Assembly: GCA_003165095.1 (NCBI GenBank)
Contig: PLSH01000441.1
Span: 5,858-17,631, forward strand
Length of the DNA stretch: 11,774 nt
Direction of reading: 5' to 3'
Origin: Acidobacteriaceae bacterium
GTDB lineage: Bacteria > Acidobacteriota > Terriglobia > Terriglobales > Acidobacteriaceae
Shown piece by piece: positions 6,068 through 11,774 of the stretch. The position numbers and the translations under genes were made by a program. Below the pieces are notes generated by a model that saw only the letters and a program-made list of their open reading frames with translations, made no database searches and was not told the origin of the DNA. The stretch's first letter is position 1; each line of letters begins with the position of its first letter.

Positions 6068-7626
6068 GGGTCGGCACGGTCGGGATCGCCGGCGACGCGC
6101 TTCTCGGTGCCTACGCTGCCCAGATTGAATGCAGCGCTCATTTTGCCCGACATCGCGCCGGTGCGAAGAATCAGGGGCGTGCCTCTGCACAGGGCAGCCA
6201 CGCGATTGATCTTTGAATTCTGAACGCTCGGAATCACCGGTTCCCATCCATTGAACCAGAGATTGAAGGAGCGTACCGGATTGGGATCGAAATCGACGGG
6301 CAGATCGTCCCCACCGTACTGAAAAGAAATTGCGCGGTGGTTCGCGGGAAGGGGTGGTTCACCATCGTCCAGAGGACAGGTGTTGTCTCCCGACTGGATC
6401 TCTTCAACCATCGCACCCGGCAAGCGGAACGGGGCAACGCACGCCGGTCCGGTGACCCAAATCGCTCCCGATTCCTGCTGAGGCCAACTGCACACGCCCA
6501 CGCCCGGCAATGTGAAGCTCTGAGCGGCCGTGTCGATCCGCTGTGCCTTTCCCATGCGATATACGCCAAACGCGAGTTCAAGCCGGGCCGAGGCGTGCGC
6601 CTGCGCCAGTTGGTTTGCCAGTTCAAACGGCATGTTGAATCCAAAGCTGACGCCGGGCCAATCGCTGGTCAACTGGCCCGCGTGGTTCAGCCATGGGGAT
6701 TGCCAGCGCCAGCCGTTGTCGCCGGTCAGCGTCACGCGATACCCCTCCAGTCCTACGATCGAGTTCGAATCCGCGAAATTAGCAGCGACCGGAATTGTGA
6801 TAACTGACTGCGTGACGCCGATGTCACCGCGCGTGTATTCGCGGGTACCGTCCGGGCCGCTGGCCACGATCGAGAGCCGCATCGGAGGCTCGCCTGTTAC
6901 GCGCGGATAAGCAATCGATCTCGCCAGCGTTGTGGACGCAATCGGAATCATCAAGGGAACAGCCAAAATAGCCGCGCCCAGCACCAGTCGCGCCGGCCAA
7001 ACCCTGCGCCGCGCATATTGCCACAGCAGCGCGAACACCATTGCGGGAATCACGATGGCGGCCATCAGAATGGTGGTGACATTTTCACCTCCAGCCAACG
7101 TGGGCGGAAGCAGGTTCCAGGGCAGCCACGAAACCAGCACCGCGAAAAGAGCGATTCCAACAATGGTCAGAACCCATTGCACCAGCGTCTCGGTCACCGT
7201 GGCCAGCACCCACGCGGGAAAGGTGAGGAAAAAGGCAAATTCAAGCTGCAGAAGGAGCAATCCGGGAGCCAGCGCCCACGAAAGCGGAATGCCGGCTGAA
7301 GAAAGCAGAACGATTTCGGTTATCAGCAGAGGTACGTTCAGGCACAGAATCAGCAAGAGCTTTTTTGCCGCCAGCAACTCGGGCCACCGGTAGGGGCGCG
7401 TGGGCCAGAACTCGCGGTCGCCCACCAGGCACTCCCCCTGCACCGCGCGCACCGCGAGAATGAACCACAAGGCGAAGAGAAGAATGGGAACCAGTTGGCG
7501 CTGGTGCATCCACACCCAGCCGTAGGGGTGCGATGTCTGCCACGTCCAGACCGCGCAGACCAGCACGAACGAGCCGATTTCCCAACAGTGGCGGCGCAGG
7601 TCCTTGCGCAGAATGTGCAGAATCAT
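6064..7626 (-). CDS. ABC transporter membrane protein with a large soluble C-terminal half
   Basis: The 520-residue product is the membrane partner of the ATPase encoded just upstream. Residues 1 to about 231 hold around seven hydrophobic helices (near 19-31, 45-62, 88-108, 117-142, 150-169, 184-203 and 213-231). A conserved-looking loop, GDREFWPTRPYRWPEL (69-84), follows the second. The remaining 285 residues are soluble, rich in beta-type sequence and contain four well-spaced cysteines (VCSWP, PACVAP, NTCPLD, ALCRGT). They may therefore form an extracytoplasmic domain with disulfides. The start is the ATG at 7626, whose ATGA overlaps the ATPase stop. GGAGG (7640-7644 on the + strand) lies 12-13 bases upstream. 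The transported substrate is unknown. The overall plan resembles ABC-2 type exporters rather than importers, since no binding protein is present. Confidence 0.85.
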   Translation of the reverse strand: MILHILRKDLRRHCWEIGSFVLVCAVWTWQTSHPYGWVWMHQRQLVPILLFALWFILAVRAVQGECLVGDREFWPTRPYRWPELLAAKKLLLILCLNVPLLITEIVLLSSAGIPLSWALAPGLLLLQLEFAFFLTFPAWVLATVTETLVQWVLTIVGIALFAVLVSWLPWNLLPPTLAGGENVTTILMAAIVIPAMVFALLWQYARRRVWPARLVLGAAILAVPLMIPIASTTLARSIAYPRVTGEPPMRLSIVASGPDGTREYTRGDIGVTQSVITIPVAANFADSNSIVGLEGYRVTLTGDNGWRWQSPWLNHAGQLTSDWPGVSFGFNMPFELANQLAQAHASARLELAFGVYRMGKAQRIDTAAQSFTLPGVGVCSWPQQESGAIWVTGPACVAPFRLPGAMVEEIQSGDNTCPLDDGEPPLPANHRAISFQYGGDDLPVDFDPNPVRSFNLWFNGWEPVIPSVQNSKINRVAALCRGTPLILRTGAMSGKMSAAFNLGSVGTEKRVAGDPDRADP

Positions 7627-8555
7627 TTCCACTGCGGGCCTCCGTTCGCGTCTGCCGGCCGGCCTGCTCGCGCAAGGGCAAGAAAAACCTCGCGCAGGGT
7701 CATTGCCGAGGCCCGCAATTCCACTGCGCCAAAGACCTCGCGCGCCCGCGCCAAACTGCGCACGGCATCGTAGCCGGTCTCAATCCAACGCGCTCCGTCT
7801 GCATTTGCCCCGCTGGTGTTGATGGTGAATTGAAGCCATTCAGCGGGCACGGTTGCGGGGCTCTCCAGCGGCGCATCGCCGGCGATCTCGATCTTGCGGA
7901 AGCGCTCTCGGACGCTGGTCATCGGTTCCGAGAGCAGCAGCCGCCCCTCGTCCATATAGCCCACGTGGCTGGCAAAGCTGTCGATCTCGGCCAGGTCATG
8001 CGAGGAGAGCAGCACCGTGGTCTCTCCGGCCAGTTCCGCGAGGCCCTCCATCAGATCGTCGCGCACCAGCGGGTCGAGGCCGCTGAGCGGCTCGTCCAGC
8101 ACGATCAGCCGGGGATGGAATGCCAGCGCGCTGGTCAGCGCGGCTTTCATCCGCATTCCCCGCGAAAGATGCTTCAGCTTTTGTTTGCGGGGCAGATTGA
8201 ATCGCTTCACCAGCCGCTGCTCGAGCGCTCGGTCCCACTTCGGATAGAAGGGACGCCAATAGCTCAGAAAGCTTTCGACGGTCATCCAATCGGGCAATTT
8301 CTGGTTTTCAGAGACATAGCCGATCGTTTCAAGGCCCTTGCCCTGCAGCTGCGACGCGTTCGAGCCCAGCATCATGGCCCGTCCAGCCGTGGGGCTGATC
8401 AGATTCATCAGCAGCTTGATGAGCGTGGTTTTTCCCGCGCCGTTAGGGCCCATCAGCGCATAAACGGAGCCTTCCCCCACCTCGAGGTTCAACTCGCGCA
8501 CTGCAGCCACGCGCCTGAACCGCTTGGTCAGCGCAAATGTCTCAATTGCGTGCAT
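7623..8555 (-). CDS. ABC transporter ATP-binding protein (exporter type)
   Basis: The 310-residue protein contains all ATPase motifs in order: Walker A GPNGAGKTT (36-44), Q-loop Q85 in SENQKL, signature LSRGM (130-134, one residue off the usual LSGGQ), Walker B LIVLDEP (150-156), D-loop SGLD (158-161) and H186 in SSHD. The last 90 or so residues are an accessory domain. ATP hydrolysis would drive the permease encoded downstream, with which it shares an ATGA overlap. I chose the ATG at 8555 because AAGGA lies about ten bases upstream. The GTG at 8579 would add eight residues (MVRKDALP) without a ribosome site. The type is that of drug, lipid or antibiotic exporters and of the YtrB group. No GntR regulator gene is next to it. 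Confidence 0.95.
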   Translation of the reverse strand: MHAIETFALTKRFRRVAAVRELNLEVGEGSVYALMGPNGAGKTTLIKLLMNLISPTAGRAMMLGSNASQLQGKGLETIGYVSENQKLPDWMTVESFLSYWRPFYPKWDRALEQRLVKRFNLPRKQKLKHLSRGMRMKAALTSALAFHPRLIVLDEPLSGLDPLVRDDLMEGLAELAGETTVLLSSHDLAEIDSFASHVGYMDEGRLLLSEPMTSVRERFRKIEIAGDAPLESPATVPAEWLQFTINTSGANADGARWIETGYDAVRSLARAREVFGAVELRASAMTLREVFLALARAGRPADANGGPQWK

Positions 8556-8780
8556 GGGTAGCGCGTCCTTCCGCACCACGGCCGCCGATTCGCCGCTCTT
8601 GTGGAGTCAGGGCCGGCTTTGGTGAACAGGATCAGGTGAGAGCCAGCTTACCACTTTTCCGTTGCGCTGAAGTGAATCCCTCAGGACTCAACCGGCACGC
8701 CGATCGGAAGGCATCGCCATTTTGAGCAGAGGTTCCATTGAAGGAAAATCGGCGCGCGGATTCATCTGCCGGCGGCGCTC
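8556..8780. other. Gap between the ABC operon and the feoB stop
   Basis: This stretch must hold the promoter of the ABC operon and the 3' untranslated end of feoAB, both on the - strand. I find no convincing -10/-35 pair, no strong hairpin with a T-tract, and no copy of the double-hairpin repeat found elsewhere in the window. Confidence 0.5.
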
Positions 8781-10694
8781 TCAGCCGACGATCGCCATCA
8801 CGATGTGATTGACGGCAAACGCTGCGCCGTAGGCCATGGCCAGCATGTAGAAGAACTGCAACGCCGGCCACTTCCAACTGTTGGTCTCGCGCCGGACTAC
8901 GGCGATGGTCGACGTGCACTGCATGGCGAAGGCGAAGAAGATCATCAGCGCCAGCGCGCCGCCCAGCGTCATGTCGTGGTGCAGAGCGGTCTGCAGATGC
9001 ATGGCCTGGGTGCTGGGGTCCGCGCCGTAGAGCGTGCCCATGGTGCTGACCATCACTTCGCGCGCCAGGACGCTGGAGAGCAGCCCGATGCCGATCTTCC
9101 AATTGAAGCCCAGCGGAGCGATCGCCGGCTCGATGAAATGTCCCAGGCGGCCGATCAGGCTGTTGGCCAGTTCCGGCGCGGCCATTGTGCCCGTTGCCGT
9201 ATGGATTACCGGCAGGTGCGCCAGCACCCACAGCGCCATGGTTACGCACAGAATGACCGTGCCCGCCTGGCGCAGAAAGATCTTCGCGCGGTCTACCAGG
9301 CGCAGGAACAGCGACCACAGCGTCGGCATGCGATATTGCGGCAGCTCGAGAATGAACGGCGTCTCGCTGGACTTCAGGATCGAGCTCTTGAGCAGCCGCG
9401 CCGTCGTCAAAGCCGCCACAAATCCAGCCACGTAAAGGCTCAGCATTACGATCGTGCGCAATCCCAGAAATCCGTGCAGGTATGCGATGTTCGGAATAAA
9501 GGCCGCAATCAGCAGCATGTACACAGGCAAGCGCGCCGAGCAGGTCATGAAGGGCGTCACCAGGATGGTGGCCAGCCGGTCGCGCCGGTTTTCGATGGTG
9601 CGCGTGGCCATGATGGCCGGAACGGCGCACGCATAAGCCGAAAGCAGCGGGATGAATGCCTTCCCGTTCAGCCCGATGGAGCGCATGACGCGGTCCGCAA
9701 TCAGCGCCGCGCGCGCCAGGTAGCCCGAGTCTTCGAGCACCCCGATAAACAGAAACAGCAGCAGAATCTGGGGCAGAAACACGAGCACCGACGAGATGCC
9801 TTTCCATACGCCATCCAGCACCAGCGACTGCAGCCATCCGGCCGGCAGCAGCGGACGCACGAACTCTGCCATGCGCGCCAGAATGTCGCCGAACCCGTCA
9901 GAAAGCGGCTGGCCGATGGAGAAAACCACTTCGAAAACGCTCACCACCACAAACAGGAACAGGAGCGGTCCCCAGACGCGGTGCAGCAAGACATTGTCGA
10001 TCTTGCGCGTGCCTTCGACTGAAAGCGGCGCGCGGTAACCGGTCCGCCTGCTCACCTGGGCCGCCCAGGTATGCGTGCTGGCCGCATTGCCCATCACCGG
10101 CAGCGACAGCGGGGTAGGCGTTTCACGGTTTGCCTGCTGATTCAGAAACAATGGAACCGCGTCAAGACCGGTGCCGTGCACCGCGCTGATCTGCGCCACC
10201 GGCGCGCCGAGTTCGCGGGCCAGCTTGAGCGAGTCAATCTGCCCGCCGCGCGACTCCATCAGGTCGCTCATGTTCAACAGAACCAGCGTGGGCAATCCCA
10301 CGGCCAGCACCGGCGCGGCCAGCATTAACTGGCGCGTCAGATGGAGCGCGTCCAAAACCAGCAGAACGGCGTCCGGCTTGGGCGTGCCGGGCATCTTGCC
10401 GCGCAGCACGTCCACCGCGACCCGCGCGTCTTCAGAGTAAGGCGTGAGCGAGTAAACGCCAGGCAGATCGATCAGCGTCAGGTCGTCGCGGCCCACCCCG
10501 GCCATCACTCCCATGCGCTGTTCCACCGTTACTCCGGGATAATTCGCCACCTTCTGGCGCAATCCCGTGAGCCGGTTGAACAATGTGGATTTGCCCGAGT
10601 TCGGCGGACCGATCAGCACCACCGTGCGCAGGTTGCTGGCCTTCGCCGGCGCCGCGGGCGGCTCAAACGCCGGAGTATCGCAACATGCGTTCAT
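8781..10694 (-). CDS. feoB: FeoB, GTPase-coupled ferrous iron transporter
   Basis: The 637-residue protein imports Fe(II) across the inner membrane. The N-terminal G domain has G1 GPPNSGKST (29-37), G2 T56 in PGVTVE, G3 DLPG (76-79), G4 NMSD (141-144) and G5 SAV (170-172). A short helical spacer (about 180-235) leads to the membrane part. This has two gate repeats: CAVPAIMATRTIENRRDRLATI (key residues C356, P359, R365) and CSARLPVY (385-392). NWKIGIGLLSSVLAREV (531-547) and MQCTSTIAVVRRET (591-604) are further FeoB hallmarks. It is shorter than the 773-residue E. coli protein, mainly through loss of C-terminal and spacer sequence. Its ATG overlaps the feoA stop as ATGA, and GAGG lies seven bases upstream. 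The long - strand frame at 8632-9837 is a shadow. Confidence 0.97.
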   Translation of the reverse strand: MNACCDTPAFEPPAAPAKASNLRTVVLIGPPNSGKSTLFNRLTGLRQKVANYPGVTVEQRMGVMAGVGRDDLTLIDLPGVYSLTPYSEDARVAVDVLRGKMPGTPKPDAVLLVLDALHLTRQLMLAAPVLAVGLPTLVLLNMSDLMESRGGQIDSLKLARELGAPVAQISAVHGTGLDAVPLFLNQQANRETPTPLSLPVMGNAASTHTWAAQVSRRTGYRAPLSVEGTRKIDNVLLHRVWGPLLFLFVVVSVFEVVFSIGQPLSDGFGDILARMAEFVRPLLPAGWLQSLVLDGVWKGISSVLVFLPQILLLFLFIGVLEDSGYLARAALIADRVMRSIGLNGKAFIPLLSAYACAVPAIMATRTIENRRDRLATILVTPFMTCSARLPVYMLLIAAFIPNIAYLHGFLGLRTIVMLSLYVAGFVAALTTARLLKSSILKSSETPFILELPQYRMPTLWSLFLRLVDRAKIFLRQAGTVILCVTMALWVLAHLPVIHTATGTMAAPELANSLIGRLGHFIEPAIAPLGFNWKIGIGLLSSVLAREVMVSTMGTLYGADPSTQAMHLQTALHHDMTLGGALALMIFFAFAMQCTSTIAVVRRETNSWKWPALQFFYMLAMAYGAAFAVNHIVMAIVG

Positions 10695-11032
10695 CGCGCA
10701 GCCTCGACCAGCGTATCGATTTCATCGGATTCCAAATTGCCGGCAATCTCCGGGCGCTCGGCAGCCATCGCGGCGTCTGCCGCTTTGGCCTCGGGTGAAT
10801 GCACGCGGATAGCCTCAGCCGTCTCGTGGCGCAGCGCAATCTCCATCCCGTCAACCCCGTAAACCGTGGGGTCGCCGGCCGGCGCGCGCCTCAGCGCCGT
10901 CACCAGCGCCTCGGGCACAAAACCCATGTGCATCAGATGGTTCTGCACAGAATCCGGCAGGTCCAGGGCCACTACCACCCCGCTCTCGCCCACCCGCAAT
11001 TGGCTTAGGACGCTCACTTGCCTCACTTCCAT
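10691..11032 (-). CDS. feoA: FeoA-like protein with a C-terminal extension
   Basis: The 113-residue product has a FeoA SH3-like domain at about residues 6-78. LRVGESGVVVALD (12-24), HLMHMGFVPEALVTALRRAPAGDP (from 32; key residues M36, G37, P40) and GMEIALRHETAEAIRV (62-77) fit the family pattern. FeoA binds the FeoB system in the cytoplasm and supports Fe(II) uptake. An acidic, Ala-rich tail of about 35 residues (79-113) goes beyond the usual 75-85 residue length. The ATG at 11032 starts MEVRQVSVLSQL, directly before the domain. An upstream extension of the open frame to 11206 would run through the promoter and operator and has no family similarity. The stop overlaps the feoB start, so the two genes are co-translated. 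Confidence 0.92.
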   Translation of the reverse strand: MEVRQVSVLSQLRVGESGVVVALDLPDSVQNHLMHMGFVPEALVTALRRAPAGDPTVYGVDGMEIALRHETAEAIRVHSPEAKAADAAMAAERPEIAGNLESDEIDTLVEAAR

Positions 11033-11058
11033 GCGCCGCCGGAACGACGGTAACAAGA

Positions 11059-11098
11059 AAATACGACCGGTTTGGTCGTATTTAAGTATACGACCAAA
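11059..11098 (-). promoter_or_regulatory. Candidate feoAB operator: three half-sites, two overlapping perfect inverted repeats
   Basis: On the + strand ATACGACC occurs at 11061-11068 and 11088-11095, with its complement GGTCGTAT at 11074-11081 between them. The left and middle half-sites form a perfect 10-bp inverted repeat, AAATACGACC/GGTCGTATTT, with a 5-base centre. The middle and right half-sites form a perfect 11-bp inverted repeat, TTTGGTCGTAT/ATACGACCAAA, with a 6-base centre. The array lies 27-66 bases upstream of feoA and covers the proposed -10. It does not look like the usual Fur or DtxR/IdeR boxes that I know. Confidence 0.7.
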
Positions 11099-11114
11099 TG
11101 AGTCCGATTCGCAA
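11085..11114 (-). promoter_or_regulatory. Predicted sigma-70-like promoter of feoAB
   Basis: On the - strand TTGCGA (11114-11109) and TATACT (11090-11085) are 18 bases apart. They match four and five of six positions of the standard hexamers. The -10 lies across the centre of the right-hand inverted repeat of the operator, so a bound regulator would block RNA polymerase. The leader before feoA would be about 45 bases. Confidence 0.5.
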
Positions 11115-11277
11115 ATACTGCTGGTTTCGGGAATTCTCGTGCGCCAGATGCCCACAGCCGACCTCCGGAAGTGCAGAGCTTTCGTGATCCCGCCAGCCAC
11201 TCCCACCCCCCTGGCGGACCCTCTGGTATATACATCGGAACGACGATCAAGTTTTATCAGTGGTTTATTTGAGAGGA

Positions 11278-11293
11278 TGTGACCTTAATCACC
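11278..11293 (+). promoter_or_regulatory. Possible CRP/FNR-family binding site
   Basis: TGTGA-CCTTAA-TCACC matches the CRP consensus TGTGA-N6-TCACA at nine of ten fixed positions. It is 57 bases upstream of the start of the small hypothetical gene at 11350. Whether a CRP-type regulator of this specificity exists in this organism is unknown. Confidence 0.35.
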
Positions 11294-11349
11294 AAAGTTC
11301 GCTCCTAAATCGTTTGCAACCGGCAAAAGTCCAGTGGTACAAGGGTTCC

Positions 11350-11637
11350 ATGCAACTTGACGAGTTTCGCGCCCTGCTTTCGCGTTCGAGGCCGCCTGAG
11401 GGGCTGCCGCCGACGCTGGCTGCCCTGTGGTGGGACGCCAAAGGCAACTGGGCCCGCGCCCACGAACTGGTTGATTCGCTCGAAACCCCCGAAGGCATGG
11501 CCGTTCACGCCTATCTGCACCGCAAGGAGGGGGAGGACTGGAACGCAAATTACTGGTACGACCGCATTGGACGGCGGTTTCATCGCCCATCGCTAGAGGC
11601 TGAATGGGAGGCGCTGGTGGAGGGATTGCTGGATTGA
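11350..11637 (+). CDS. Conserved hypothetical small protein
   Basis: The 95-residue product begins MQLDEFRALLSRSRPP and is rich in Trp and charged residues. Recognisable stretches are LAALWWDAKGNWARAHEL (24-41), VHAYLHRKEGEDWNANYWY (52-70) and a C-terminal EAEWEALVEGLL. I have a general memory of such short proteins, with the WWDAKGxWxxAHEL and AYLHRKEGD-NAxYWY patterns, in many unrelated bacteria, but I know of no assigned function. The two helical stretches look like a TPR-like helix pair. There is no signal peptide or membrane helix, so it is probably cytoplasmic. The ATG at 11350 has AAGGG five bases upstream (11341-11345). The longer frame back to 11260 lacks a ribosome site and reads through the CRP-like site. 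It is divergent from feoAB. Confidence 0.8.
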   Translation: MQLDEFRALLSRSRPPEGLPPTLAALWWDAKGNWARAHELVDSLETPEGMAVHAYLHRKEGEDWNANYWYDRIGRRFHRPSLEAEWEALVEGLLD

Positions 11638-11695
11638 GCGGCAGAGCGGCTGGAGCTGCGCCTTTCAAAACTTCGTTTATTTAGATTTGTTGTTT

Positions 11696-11737
11696 CCCAC
11701 CCATTCGCCAGAAAAATGGCGAATGGACGGGGCGTCC
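11696..11737. repeat. Perfect 10-bp hairpin with flanking small stem
   Basis: CCATTCGCCA (11701-11710) and TGGCGAATGG (11717-11726) pair perfectly around a six-base loop GAAAAA. The stem extends by three more pairs (11696-11698 with 11729-11731) past a two-by-two mismatch. An alternative small stem, GGACG/CGTCC (11725-11729 with 11733-11737), overlaps its right edge. It lies about 60 bases after the stop of the hypothetical gene and has no T-tract. It could be part of a second repeat family or a terminator-like structure. Confidence 0.65.
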
Positions 11738-11774
11738 AACTCTCAAGGGTGCGCCACCCGCCCGCTCATCGCGA

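Larger units (their letters stand above)
11033..11349. other. Divergent intergenic region between feoA and the small hypothetical gene
   Basis: This 317-base gap has no credible gene. Its left part holds the feoAB promoter and operator. The middle holds a 7-bp inverted repeat, CCGCCAG/CTGGCGG (11191-11197 with 11212-11218, 14-base loop). The right part holds a CRP/FNR-like site and presumably the promoter of the + strand gene, for which I find no convincing -10/-35 pair. The rest shows nothing. Confidence 0.6.

Noticed and set aside
8632..9837. Long - strand frame (401 codons) inside feoB, and a 405-codon + strand frame at 8805-10022
   Set aside because: Both overlap feoB in other frames, have low-complexity composition and no motifs.
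11033..11206. N-terminal extension of FeoA by 58 residues
   Set aside because: The extension would translate the promoter and operator region, and the FeoA domain starts right after the ATG at 11032.
11191..11218. CCGCCAG/CTGGCGG inverted repeat as a riboswitch or terminator
   Set aside because: A 7-bp stem with a 14-base C-rich loop, no T-tract and no neighbouring conserved structure is not enough to call a functional RNA.
1..11774. CRISPR array, tRNA, rRNA, integrase or toxin-antitoxin genes
   Set aside because: I looked for direct-repeat arrays, cloverleaf-like segments and typical protein motifs and found none.

Overview
The window (11,774 bases, GC-rich) looks like chromosomal DNA of a soil-type, Gram-negative, high-GC bacterium, most likely an acidobacterium of the Terriglobia. 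I infer this from the mix of genes: a type III polyketide synthase with a methyltransferase, a shortened FeoB after a FeoA-like protein, and small proteins that resemble acidobacterial conserved hypotheticals. The dispersed hairpin repeats between genes fit too. No rRNA or other marker gene is present, so this assignment is tentative. I see no tRNA, rRNA, CRISPR array, transposase or phage gene.

Left part (1-2270, + strand): the end of a chemotaxis operon. It holds the C-terminal part of a CheY-like receiver, then CheB and CheR, packed with gaps of 2-3 bases. CheR methylates chemoreceptors, CheB demethylates or deamidates them, and the CheY-like protein passes the phosphoryl signal on. The histidine kinase and receptors would lie to the left, outside the window.

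Middle part (2271-6063): a small three-helix membrane protein on the - strand lies divergent to a PlsC-type acyltransferase on the + strand. Convergent to the acyltransferase is a two-gene - strand operon: a type III polyketide synthase with the Cys-His-Asn triad, and an overlapping SAM-dependent methyltransferase. These two probably make a methylated alkyl-resorcinol or alkyl-pyrone type lipid. Three copies of a double-hairpin repeat sit here, each just beyond the 3' end of a gene (2301-2391, 3830-3920, 5911-6000).

Right-middle part (6064-8555, - strand): an ABC exporter pair. The ATPase stop codon and the permease start overlap as ATGA. The permease has about seven N-terminal membrane helices and a large soluble C-terminal half.

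Right part (8781-11774): a feoAB ferrous-iron uptake operon on the - strand, again joined by an ATGA overlap. Its promoter region has a striking set of three half-sites forming two overlapping perfect inverted repeats (11059-11098), a strong candidate for a metal- or iron-responsive operator. Divergent to feoAB is a short conserved hypothetical gene (11350-11637, +), preceded by a CRP/FNR-like site and followed by a perfect 10-bp hairpin.

No clearly new multi-gene system is visible. The most interesting signals are non-coding: the double-hairpin repeat family with compensatory stem changes and conserved NGGA loops, and the feoAB operator.
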